A stretch of 14,922 nt of DNA, taken from the NCBI GenBank assembly GCA_016867255.1, contig VGKB01000020.1, forward strand, positions 1 through 14,922, written 5' to 3'. This document shows, one piece after another, positions 6,902 through 14,088 of the stretch. The translations under genes and the position numbers were made by a program. This stretch comes from Candidatus Moraniibacteriota bacterium (GTDB lineage Bacteria; Patescibacteriota; Minisyncoccia; CAIUEV01). Positions within the stretch are counted from its first letter, which is position 1; each line of letters begins with the position of its first letter. Below the pieces are notes generated by a model that worked only from the letters and a program-made list of their open reading frames with translations, had not been told where the DNA came from and ran no database searches.

Positions 6902-7270
6902 TTATCGTCGCAAATACGGAGGCAGAGGATCAACTAGCGGCCGGGGGGACCTCAACTCGCCGGAGTTAAGAATAGTGAAAGCGTTCTGATAATTCTTCTT
7001 GATGCCCTTAAGTTTGTTCGGGTTACCCTTACAAACCTTCTGAGCGCATTCCAGATTTATGTCCAGCTCCACTCGCAGCCGGCCCAGGTTGTAGCGAGAT
7101 GTTTTAGACTGGCTTTCCAAATCTTTTTCTAAATCATCTTGAATCATCTGAAAGTACCAAACATTCCAGTCACAGCTGCCGCATTCGCCGTCGTTTAGGC
7201 CGCTTGCCGGAGACGTTTCAGATAAAAGACACACGGTAACGAAAATTAAAAATAACTTTATGACAAACAT
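6902..7270 (-). CDS. Small secreted cysteine-containing protein (122 aa)
   Basis: The ATG at 7270 is fixed by an AGGAGG six bases upstream; a longer in-frame version starting at 7363 would run across the promoter and is rejected. Residues 1 to about 21 (MFVIKLFLIFVTVCLLSETS) are a signal peptide. The mature part of about 100 residues is charged and helical, with two cysteine pairs (GECGSC and ECAQKVC) that could form disulfides outside the cytoplasm, and a Pro-rich C-terminus ending in DPLPPYLRR. I recognise no family. It sits between two paralogous zincin-like genes but is its own transcription unit, with a consensus promoter and a terminator, which suggests high and separate expression. A role as inhibitor, immunity protein or structural partner is possible but unproven. 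Confidence 0.75.
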   Translation of the reverse strand: MFVIKLFLIFVTVCLLSETSPASGLNDGECGSCDWNVWYFQMIQDDLEKDLESQSKTSRYNLGRLRVELDINLECAQKVCKGNPNKLKGIKKNYQNAFTILNSGELRSPRPLVDPLPPYLRR

Positions 7271-7276
7271 TTTCTT

Positions 7277-7298
7277 CCTCCTTTGCCCACCTCGGCAA
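7277..7298 (-). promoter_or_regulatory. Strong ribosome binding site abutting a 5'UTR hairpin
   Basis: AGGAGG (7282-7277 read on the minus strand) lies six bases before the ATG at 7270. It decides the start of the small secreted protein. Directly 5' of it a small hairpin TTGCC-loop-GGCAA spans 7283-7298 and could modulate access to the site. This is the only full Shine-Dalgarno match I found among the starts in this window. Confidence 0.75.
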
Positions 7299-7325
7299 GA
7301 GCTGGTTTTTTTTACCGAACAGGCA

Positions 7326-7353
7326 ATTATACTACCCAAATTAGTTCTGTCAA
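7326..7353 (-). promoter_or_regulatory. Consensus sigma-70-type promoter for the small secreted protein
   Basis: On the minus strand TTGACA (7353-7348) and TATAAT (7331-7326), both perfect consensus hexamers, are separated by 16 bases. The expected start of transcription near 7319 gives a leader of about 50 bases carrying the hairpin and AGGAGG. The promoter lies wholly in the gap after the stop of the 874-residue gene. Confidence 0.9.
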
Positions 7354-7369
7354 CAGAAAACAAAATAAA

Positions 7370-9994
7370 TTACCTGATTTGGATTTCTTTCGCATCCTTA
7401 CACGCTTCCACCGGCGGCAGATCCAGCGTTGGCTTACTGAGACATTTCCTATTACTTTCCATAATATTTCTTAAACCCTTCTCTTCATCCTCTTTTAATC
7501 CAAGGATTATTCCCGATGTGTGATCTCCATAATGGTAGGGACCAACAGTCCGGTCTCCATATATATTTGCATATCTCACCCACCAACTAAATGCTGCTGT
7601 TCCTAAATCTCCTTTTGGATTTACCCCTTCCTGGTTGCTAATATTAACCCAACGGGCAATATATCCTCTGACCTCTTTCCCTTTATAAGTGAACCCTTCT
7701 TTCTGCCGAGGGAATTCCCTCATGTCTTTATGGTCTTCGCCACGACACATACTGCCTATCTGGTTTGCAACTGCCACCCTCTCCGCTCTGGAAGAGGGTC
7801 CCCATCCATTTACACAAGCATCAGCAGAATGTGTAGCTTCGTGAATTATTACCGTGTCCATAACCTTTAGCGGATCATAGTGGTTTATGTCAATAACCCC
7901 ACAACCAGAGCAAATCCCTGAGTAACCCATAGCATCTGGCCCGATATATTTTACAAAACGAAAAATCATCTCATATCTCAAGGGGTCTCTCTCGTGTATT
8001 CTCTTTAGAGCTTTTTTTATTGCTTCTGGCGATCCATTTCCCCTTGGGCTGTTATGCCCTGTCTCTCCATTGCCTAGCGGAGTACCATCTCTCGGTGGCT
8101 CTTTGGAAAAATCATCTTTTCTCGGTCCGATACTGTTATCCAATTTTTTTGAGTTTCTTTCTTCCCAGTTTTTACTTGCTTGCTTTGAATTATTGCTCGA
8201 ACTTGAGTTATTAAATGGCTTACTTTGGTTTCCGCTAACGAAGCTGTTTTTATTAAGGTTTTGGCCGTTGTGGCTAGCGTAATCTTTCCCTGTGTAATCC
8301 TTTCCGGAGCCGTCGCCCTGAGACGTTAGTTTTTTGTCCAAACATTCTTCACTGAACTCCCGACTTTCCGGCCGGCAGGAGTAGGCCAGCAATTTTCCGT
8401 TTTGGCATTCTTGAACGCCGGTGGGATAAATAACCCAGTTATCGCCCACGCATTGGTTAGGCGGGCATTCCATTGGGATTATGCCGATCTCACTGCAGCC
8501 GCAGCCGTAATATCTTCCTCCCGTCGACCGGTTCACCGCGTTTTTTTCAAAAGAAGCGGTAGCCGGGCAGACGTCTTGCGAGTTGGCAATTTTGTCTCCG
8601 TCGTCATCGTCTATGTCCGCTCGGCAAGCGCCCTCGCCGTCCACGCAAAACCCGCTTTTGCACTGGCAATAATAACTTTCCGCGCCTGCGCTTTCCCCGG
8701 AAGCGGCATATTTGGGCGAATCCCATGATTGTTTTTTAAGTCCGCAAGCCGGAGTGCTATTTATTCCCTCCCCTATTTTTCGCCATATTCCGCCGCTCTT
8801 TTTGCAATTCTGGCTCAAATTTTTGGTTGGCTGGCAGTAAGCGTTTATCTCTTCGTCGCTTCCCGGAGGGCATTGGCACTTTCCGTTATTCCATTCGCCG
8901 CCGTTACCCAGACAACGCCATTGTTCATAGCCCCAGTCAGTTGATGAAACTTCGGTTTTGCCGGAGATACTTACCCCTCGGCTTACCAGCACTTCATTAG
9001 CCAGCTTCATTGTTTCGGACAAGATAACGGAAATAATTTTATCTCCCTGATTGCTGTTTGTTTCGTTGTTCAGCAAGCCGGTCAAAAGCTCGCTTAGGTC
9101 AGGATTTTTACTGTCGGTTGCCGCGGTTTGACCAACTCTTTCTCCAATCAAATTACCGCCGGCAAGAATATTGCCTAATTCATCAAAAAGAGAGGAAAGC
9201 TCGCCGCCAGCGCCGCCGTCCAAAACATTGCCGCTCGCATCCAGTAAATAACGGTTATCCGTGTAGCTAGTTGTGCCTAAAAGCCGGTTCAAAGTGTTAG
9301 CGTATTGATTATTGCTTTGCCCGCTGGTTTTGGGCCAGGCGTTCTGCAAAAGGTCTAGATATTCGCCGGCGCTTTCCAGCTTCAAGTTATTTCCTTCTTT
9401 CATAACGGTCAGCAAGGGCAGAAATAAATTTTCAATTCCGTCCATGGATTGGATTTGGGCCGGCGCCAAAAATTGAAGAGTTTCTCCTTCCTTGAGCGCC
9501 TTGAGTTGGGTGAGCAATATCTGGGCCTCTCTTGGGCCTTCCAATTTGCCTTCGGCTTCGCCGCTGGAAAGAAAGTCAGTTAAGCTAAAAAATTTTTTCA
9601 GGTTCTGGTAGTAGGGAGCAAAATTCAGCTTGTCGGCGGCTGTTTTCTCCGTGTCAGAGAGACATTGGAACTGCCACCAGCCACCTTGGTTTTGCAATCC
9701 AGAAGCCAAGATAATAGTATGGATAACTAGCCAACCAACTAAAATGAGAGCGAATCCCCCGGCCGCGCTTTTGAGAAACAGAGACGATTTTCGGAAAAGA
9801 GATCTATTCCCCCCGCTAATCAGGTAGCTCACGCCCGCGGTGATCGCAATCAAAACTGCCACCGTAAAACTTACCGCCATAAAGAAATTATAAGCGCGGC
9901 TTATTGTTTCCAAAATGGAGCAAAGGCCGCAGTCGGAGCCGGAACAGCCGACAATAGAATTATTGGCAGCATGGGAAATATTGAGAATATTCAT
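7370..9994 (-). CDS. Pilin-anchored, Cys-rich zincin-like metallopeptidase, 874 aa
   Basis: Paralog of the 669-residue protein. It has an N-terminal Cys motif CSGSDCGLC (17-25), two helices (about 36-61 and 78-100) with YLISGGN between them as in T4SS pilin-like proteins, then GGWWQFQC. Residues about 360-552 are an extra Cys-rich part with EGF-like spacing (CQCPPG, CQCKSGFC) and a thrombospondin type 3-like calcium loop DIDDDDGDKIANSQDVCP (460-477). An Asn/Ser-rich linker (about 578-620) leads to the C-terminal domain with CSGCG, HEATH (H718, E719, H722) and E738 in ERVAVANQ. The ectodomain is inferred to face outward. The start lies 7 bases after the AtpZ-like stop codon, in the same transcript. 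The last 900 bases look more AT-rich than the rest. The domain is reminiscent of toxin-type zincins; substrate unknown. Confidence 0.8.
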   Translation of the reverse strand: MNILNISHAANNSIVGCSGSDCGLCSILETISRAYNFFMAVSFTVAVLIAITAGVSYLISGGNRSLFRKSSLFLKSAAGGFALILVGWLVIHTIILASGLQNQGGWWQFQCLSDTEKTAADKLNFAPYYQNLKKFFSLTDFLSSGEAEGKLEGPREAQILLTQLKALKEGETLQFLAPAQIQSMDGIENLFLPLLTVMKEGNNLKLESAGEYLDLLQNAWPKTSGQSNNQYANTLNRLLGTTSYTDNRYLLDASGNVLDGGAGGELSSLFDELGNILAGGNLIGERVGQTAATDSKNPDLSELLTGLLNNETNSNQGDKIISVILSETMKLANEVLVSRGVSISGKTEVSSTDWGYEQWRCLGNGGEWNNGKCQCPPGSDEEINAYCQPTKNLSQNCKKSGGIWRKIGEGINSTPACGLKKQSWDSPKYAASGESAGAESYYCQCKSGFCVDGEGACRADIDDDDGDKIANSQDVCPATASFEKNAVNRSTGGRYYGCGCSEIGIIPMECPPNQCVGDNWVIYPTGVQECQNGKLLAYSCRPESREFSEECLDKKLTSQGDGSGKDYTGKDYASHNGQNLNKNSFVSGNQSKPFNNSSSSNNSKQASKNWEERNSKKLDNSIGPRKDDFSKEPPRDGTPLGNGETGHNSPRGNGSPEAIKKALKRIHERDPLRYEMIFRFVKYIGPDAMGYSGICSGCGVIDINHYDPLKVMDTVIIHEATHSADACVNGWGPSSRAERVAVANQIGSMCRGEDHKDMREFPRQKEGFTYKGKEVRGYIARWVNISNQEGVNPKGDLGTAAFSWWVRYANIYGDRTVGPYHYGDHTSGIILGLKEDEEKGLRNIMESNRKCLSKPTLDLPPVEACKDAKEIQIR

Positions 9995-10003
9995 TATTTC
10001 TAT

Positions 10004-10189
10004 TTATTTATCATTCACTACTCGGTACACCGCCGCTCCTCCCGCCGCTACTCCCAGCACTACTCCTATAATCACTCCCCACGGCGCTATATCCAAATAT
10101 TTATTTGCTAGGTATCCCAACCCTATTCCCCCCAAAATTCCTCCAACCATCAGTATCGCGATTTGAAAACCGAGAACGACGAATTTCAT
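10004..10189 (-). CDS. AtpZ/AtpI-like small membrane protein (61 aa)
   Basis: Two Gly-rich membrane helices (about residues 5-28 and 34-56) are joined by the short loop LANKYLDIAPWG, followed by VYRVV near the C-terminus. The pattern GLGYxxxKxLxxxPWGxxIGxxLGxAAG matches the AtpZ/AtpI family (often labelled putative F0F1-ATPase subunit), which in other bacteria sits before the ATP synthase operon and is linked to Mg2+/Ca2+ transport or rotor-ring assembly. Here no ATP synthase gene is visible. The gene lies 9 bases after the glycosyltransferase and 9 bases before the 874-residue zincin gene, so it is co-transcribed with them. A generic two-helix Gly-zipper protein is the alternative. Confidence 0.75.
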   Translation of the reverse strand: MKFVVLGFQIAILMVGGILGGIGLGYLANKYLDIAPWGVIIGVVLGVAAGGAAVYRVVNDK

Positions 10190-10198
10190 TGGAACTTT

Positions 10199-11155
10199 TT
10201 ATTTTTTTGAGAATCTTGCCTTCCGGTTCAGGTATAAATTTTCTTCACTTATTTGCCGCTGGGAGCGAATCATATCGGCGACTAGCGCGAAAACAAGCAA
10301 TTGGATTCCCAGAGTCATAAAAATACTGCCGATGATAAGCCAATTGCGGTAGGGAGTAATTTTGAAATCCTGAAAGTAGGAAAAGAGAAAGATGATGAAA
10401 AGAACAAGCGAAACGGTTATCAGAAACATCGCGGGGGCGCCGAAAAACTTGAGCGGCTTGGTGTCGCAGAGCATACCTACGATGATGCGGGTGGATTCAA
10501 AGATGAAACGGCCCAGCTTTCCCGTCATGCGGGACTTACGCCTTTCAAAATAAGTAACCTTGACCGGCACCCAAATCAGCTTGAAATTTTTGCTGAGGGC
10601 GTCAATAATCGTTTCCTGAGTGTAAGTGAAGGGATGGTTTAGGTTTAAACGTAGAAGCACTTCCCGACTGTAAGCCCGAAATCCGCAAGTGAGGTCGTCA
10701 ATTTTCTGCCCCCAAAAGAGCCCGACAATCTTGGCGGCAACCAAATTAAGGATTTTCTTTATCCAAGGCATACTTACCGGCGTGTGCTCTTTGTTTTTGG
10801 AAAAGCGTGAAGCCACCACCATATCCGCCTCTTTTTTGATGACCGGTCCGATTAGGCGGGAGATGTCCGAAGCGGAAAATTGTCCGTCCGCATCAATGTT
10901 GACCATAATGTCCGCGCCGTTTTCCAGCGCTTTTTCAACTCCCGAACGGAAAGTAAGTCCCAGCCCCCGGTGGGGAAACGAATAAACGAATTCCGCGCCC
11001 GCTTCTTCGGCCACTTTAGCGGTCTCGTCGTCCGATCCGTCATTTGCCACTTGGACCTTTATTTCCGCCCCCTGAAAATTTCGGGGGACTGATTTTATGA
11101 CCGCTCCGATTTTTTTGGCTTCGTTGTAAGCGGGGATGTTGACAATGATTAACAT
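10199..11155 (-). CDS. Membrane-anchored family 2 glycosyltransferase (318 aa)
   Basis: A GT-A fold enzyme expected to move a sugar from a nucleotide-sugar, probably to a polyprenyl-phosphate or envelope glycan, on the cytoplasmic face of the membrane. Visible motifs are IPAYNE (7-12), VANDGSDDET (36-45), the metal-binding DAD at 88-90 followed by GQ, ASRF (115-118), DLTCGFRAYSR (154-164) and TQE (179-181). Two C-terminal membrane helices (about 238-261 and 272-295) and a short basic tail anchor it, as in the dolichol-phosphate-mannose-synthase-like GT2 group. The ATG at 11155 follows the VirB6-like stop by 85 bases without a clear ribosome binding site. It may glycosylate a surface component of this locus, which is inference. 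Donor and acceptor cannot be read from the sequence. Confidence 0.9.
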   Translation of the reverse strand: MLIIVNIPAYNEAKKIGAVIKSVPRNFQGAEIKVQVANDGSDDETAKVAEEAGAEFVYSFPHRGLGLTFRSGVEKALENGADIMVNIDADGQFSASDISRLIGPVIKKEADMVVASRFSKNKEHTPVSMPWIKKILNLVAAKIVGLFWGQKIDDLTCGFRAYSREVLLRLNLNHPFTYTQETIIDALSKNFKLIWVPVKVTYFERRKSRMTGKLGRFIFESTRIIVGMLCDTKPLKFFGAPAMFLITVSLVLFIIFLFSYFQDFKITPYRNWLIIGSIFMTLGIQLLVFALVADMIRSQRQISEENLYLNRKARFSKK

Positions 11156-11240
11156 AAAGTTGTTGTGTTATTAAAATTATCTTTTTCCGTGCCGCCCTTC
11201 CTGATATCTACCACATAAAATGGATAATGGAAAATAGACA

Positions 11241-13832
11241 TTAAGCTTCGGCTGCCTTATTGCCCAGCATCAACTTTTTCTGTTTTTCTTTTAAGCCGGT
11301 GGTTTCTTCTGTGGCTTTTTCCGCTTCGGCAATATTTAGCTTATTTTTTTCTTTGATGGTTTGCTTTTCCGCGAAACTGCGGCCGGCAATTTTAGCGTGT
11401 TCTTTCTTGGCTTCCGTTGAAAGCTCTTGAGTTTTAACCTCTTTGTCTCGGCTCTCGTCGGCCGAGATCACTCCCGCTTGGCCGGTTTTCATCTGTTTGC
11501 TGGCAAAAGCCCGGCCGGCAATCTTGTTTAAGAATTCCTGCCCAAGGTTTATTTGGGCGTGCGGCGCCTGCATTTCTTCCACTCTGAATTTTCCGTGCAT
11601 CTGGGCCTGGCCAATGGCTTTAATGGTCTCCGCCTGAACCGCTCCACCTGCTCCGCTCCGGCCCATTTGTTTCATTAAACTCTTGCTCAATTCCTGTTGA
11701 GAATTTTTGTAGGCCTCCGAGATGGCCTTTACCGTTTCCTCCCGCATGTTTTGAATTTCTTCAATATGTTCCCGAGACATCTCTTTGAGCAACTGTTTTC
11801 CCGCCTCGTTGAATCCGGTGTAATTGCCCCTGTTGTCTTTGTTAAGAATACTGTGGGGAGCAATGGTCTTTAAGTCTTTCGGATCAATCTTCACCGCCTC
11901 TTGAGCTTTGGGTGAGATTTCAAATTTCCCCCTTTGCTCGTTCCAAGAAGCTACATTCAAACTGGAATCTTTTTTGGTTTCACCAATCATTTTGAGCTTT
12001 TCGGCGATCCGGGCTCCTCGCGCTTCTCCAAAGGTGGTTGTCAAAAATTCCGATAGACTGTTGGGGTTATAGGCCTTTCCCTGTCTGTTCAGATAATCGG
12101 GTAATCCGCCCGTCCAAGCCAGTTTGTATATCTGCGCCTCTCGGGCGTTGGTATCCTGCGCCTGGAATTGGCTGATCCTGTCACTTCTGGTTCCGATCTC
12201 GTTAAAAACCTGCTGGACTTTTTCTTGGGCGTCCATTTGTTTGTTAATTTCTTCGTTGAGAGTGCGGGCGTCCTTCCAGAAACTGCCGGTAGGCCGTGCT
12301 TGCGGTTCAAAACGCCGCCATAATTTTCTCACATACTCTCCCGGATCCTGCCAGGAAAGCGCCGCCGTCTGGCTGATGTTTGACAAGTTGCCGCCTAACT
12401 GTCCCAGATCGCCGCCCTTTCTTTTGGCGTCCACTATGGAAAGCACTCTTCCCACCGCCCCCGGGTTTAGGAGGGATTCAAGGGCTTTACGCGTTGCTTC
12501 AGTTTGGGCTTTGAGCATTGGCTGAAAAGTTCTAACTGCCCGTATCCCTTCGCCGCCCTTCCAAGGGCCTTTTATCTCCTCCTTTACCGGAACCGGCGCT
12601 CCCGCCCACTGGTGCAATAATTTGCCCGCCCGGGTCTTGGAAAGCGCCGCTCCGCCGGAATCAACCAGCTTGTTGATAACTTTCAGACTTTTGTCTCCGC
12701 GGGTAATATCTCTAAAGTATCCTACCACTTGGGTGGAACCGGTAATGGACAGCGAACGGGAAAGGAAAATGCTTGCCCAAAGCAGAACTACCAGGAAAAT
12801 ATAGTCTAAAAGACTTCCCGAGTTGGAAAAGAAAATAAACCTGTCTTGGCCCGCCAATCCCGGCTCCGCCGGAATATTAAGATTTTCCGCGATAAATATT
12901 GTCAGATAAAGAAAGAAAAACAGGAGCGGTCCGGCAAAAGCGTAGCGGAGAAAGGCGTCCCACCATTTGAGACTGGCGGCGCGGGTGTGAGGAAGAACAT
13001 AAAGAGCCAGCGCCAGAGGGGATAGGGTAAAAAGCAGCCAAAGACTCACTGTCCTTACCACCAAGAACAGGGCTACCGCTAAAGTGGATATTCCCAGAAT
13101 GAACATCATAATGGAAGCCAGGATCATGTTGACGTTCACCCGTGAAATGGTTCGCGTCATATTCTGCGTAAGATCGGTTGTAACCGTGTCCATGCTTCCC
13201 AAATCGGCATTGCCGGTAAATTCCTGAATTATTTTGGAATAGTCTTCCACCCTCTTGCCAATGTTGGCAATCTGGTCGGAAAATATCCCCATAATAATGT
13301 GGGAAAAATCCAAGATTATTCCTGTCAGTACACCACTAAAATTTACCAGCGCCGCTACTACGATTAGCTTAACCAGCAGATATTTATAGTTGTAACTTTC
13401 CACCCGCAAGATCGTTCCAAAAGCAATAAAAAGAAGAACAATTATTATTGCTAGATTGCAGAAATTACGCACCCAGTTCCAACCGCTCTTCGCGCTCGCG
13501 CTTTTGTCGCTGCCGGTTTCTTTTTTTTTGAAAAACCCTCCCAGTTGGTTTTGGTAGAAGTTGATATCCGCTACCCGGGTGAGTACGCTTTGGGAAGATT
13601 CCAGAACAATTCCTGACGTCCAAAGCAAGGTGCGCAAACTGTAGGTTAACCCAATTAGCTGGTCGTTGCCGGCAGTTACGGCGCTCCTATCCCAGCCGCT
13701 GTCATTGATATTGGGGATAACGCTGTCGGCCTGCACTATGGGGGATAGCGCGATTAGCCCTACAAAAAGAAACAATGCCGCCTTTTTGCAGTTAAGCCGG
13801 AAGCAACGGGTTTTTTTATTTTTTTCTTTCAT
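11241..13832 (-). CDS. VirB6/TrbL-like T4SS membrane protein with long C-terminal tail (863 aa)
   Basis: It starts with a signal-peptide-like stretch (KKAALFLFVGLIALSPIVQA, possible cleavage after VQA at about 35). About six membrane segments follow, near residues 124-143, 151-185, 234-260, 262-281, 296-316 and 342-360, with the TLSPLALALYVLP motif region typical of CPR VirB6/TrbL-type channel proteins. Residues from about 365 to the end are hydrophilic, rich in Gln, Lys and Glu and probably helical, with a repeat KIAGRxFAxKQ at about 770 and 814. It is likely an inner-membrane platform of a type IV secretion or pilus system. The ATG at 13832 was preferred over one at 13955 because the signal peptide follows it directly and the upstream part is AT-rich with promoter-like boxes. 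No VirB4 or VirD4 ATPase is in the window. Confidence 0.78.
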   Translation of the reverse strand: MKEKNKKTRCFRLNCKKAALFLFVGLIALSPIVQADSVIPNINDSGWDRSAVTAGNDQLIGLTYSLRTLLWTSGIVLESSQSVLTRVADINFYQNQLGGFFKKKETGSDKSASAKSGWNWVRNFCNLAIIIVLLFIAFGTILRVESYNYKYLLVKLIVVAALVNFSGVLTGIILDFSHIIMGIFSDQIANIGKRVEDYSKIIQEFTGNADLGSMDTVTTDLTQNMTRTISRVNVNMILASIMMFILGISTLAVALFLVVRTVSLWLLFTLSPLALALYVLPHTRAASLKWWDAFLRYAFAGPLLFFFLYLTIFIAENLNIPAEPGLAGQDRFIFFSNSGSLLDYIFLVVLLWASIFLSRSLSITGSTQVVGYFRDITRGDKSLKVINKLVDSGGAALSKTRAGKLLHQWAGAPVPVKEEIKGPWKGGEGIRAVRTFQPMLKAQTEATRKALESLLNPGAVGRVLSIVDAKRKGGDLGQLGGNLSNISQTAALSWQDPGEYVRKLWRRFEPQARPTGSFWKDARTLNEEINKQMDAQEKVQQVFNEIGTRSDRISQFQAQDTNAREAQIYKLAWTGGLPDYLNRQGKAYNPNSLSEFLTTTFGEARGARIAEKLKMIGETKKDSSLNVASWNEQRGKFEISPKAQEAVKIDPKDLKTIAPHSILNKDNRGNYTGFNEAGKQLLKEMSREHIEEIQNMREETVKAISEAYKNSQQELSKSLMKQMGRSGAGGAVQAETIKAIGQAQMHGKFRVEEMQAPHAQINLGQEFLNKIAGRAFASKQMKTGQAGVISADESRDKEVKTQELSTEAKKEHAKIAGRSFAEKQTIKEKNKLNIAEAEKATEETTGLKEKQKKLMLGNKAAEA

Positions 13833-13973
13833 TTCAATCACTTTTGTGACTTTATTGTAAGATGGAAATTCACGGATACCAAATAAATTATATTTGGGTT
13901 GCCCAATTTCATTATCTATATTATAGGTATAGTAAGTGAGAACTTTGTCGCACAATGAACTTTGAAAATGCCT
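13833..13973. promoter_or_regulatory. Divergent AT-rich promoter region between the VirB6-like gene and tRNA-Gly
   Basis: On the minus strand two TATAAT boxes stand at 13892-13887 and 13925-13920, but neither has a good -35 box at the right distance. On the plus strand TTGCCC (13899-13904) and TATAGG (13922-13927), 17 bases apart, could serve tRNA-Gly. A short inverted repeat TTGGG-CAA-CCCAA lies between the boxes (minus strand). The region must hold the divergent promoters, but the exact ones are uncertain. Confidence 0.35.
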
Positions 13974-14045
13974 GCGAGTGTAGTATAATGGTTAGTATGC
14001 GACCCTTCCAAGGTCGAGACGGCGGTTCGAATCCGCTCACTCGCT
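13974..14045 (+). tRNA. tRNA-Gly (anticodon TCC)
   Basis: A complete 72-base cloverleaf: acceptor GCGAGTG/CACTCGC with discriminator T, D-arm GTAT/GTAT with G-T pairs and loop AATGGTTA, anticodon stem CGACC/GGTCG with loop CTTCCAA (anticodon TCC, reading GGA and other Gly codons by wobble), variable loop AGAC, and T-arm GGCGG-TTCGAAT-CCGCT with one G-T pair. CCA is not encoded. The Xer gene begins 43 bases downstream on the same strand and may share its transcript. Confidence 0.96.
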
Positions 14046-14088
14046 CCTCATAATTCTAAACAAACGCGTAAACCCTGAAATATAAAAT

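Noticed and set aside
6796..6933. N-terminal extension of the 669-residue zincin frame to an ATG at 6933
   Set aside because: The extension would run through a Rho-independent terminator and overlap the end of the small secreted protein gene. Its sequence is basic and low in structure, whereas the pilin-like Cys and helix pattern begins just after the ATG at 6795.
7271..7363. Longer frame for the small secreted protein from an ATG at 7363
   Set aside because: It would span the consensus -35 and -10 boxes and the AGGAGG. The internal ATG at 7270 has ideal ribosome binding site spacing and a signal peptide.
11156..11240. Promoter before the glycosyltransferase gene
   Set aside because: The 85-base gap shows only weak matches (for example TTTCCA and TAGATA at 17 bases), so no separate promoter was called.
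13833..13955. N-terminal extension of the VirB6-like frame to an ATG at 13955
   Set aside because: The segment is AT-rich with TATAAT-like boxes and would put about 41 residues before an ordinary signal peptide that starts properly at 13832.
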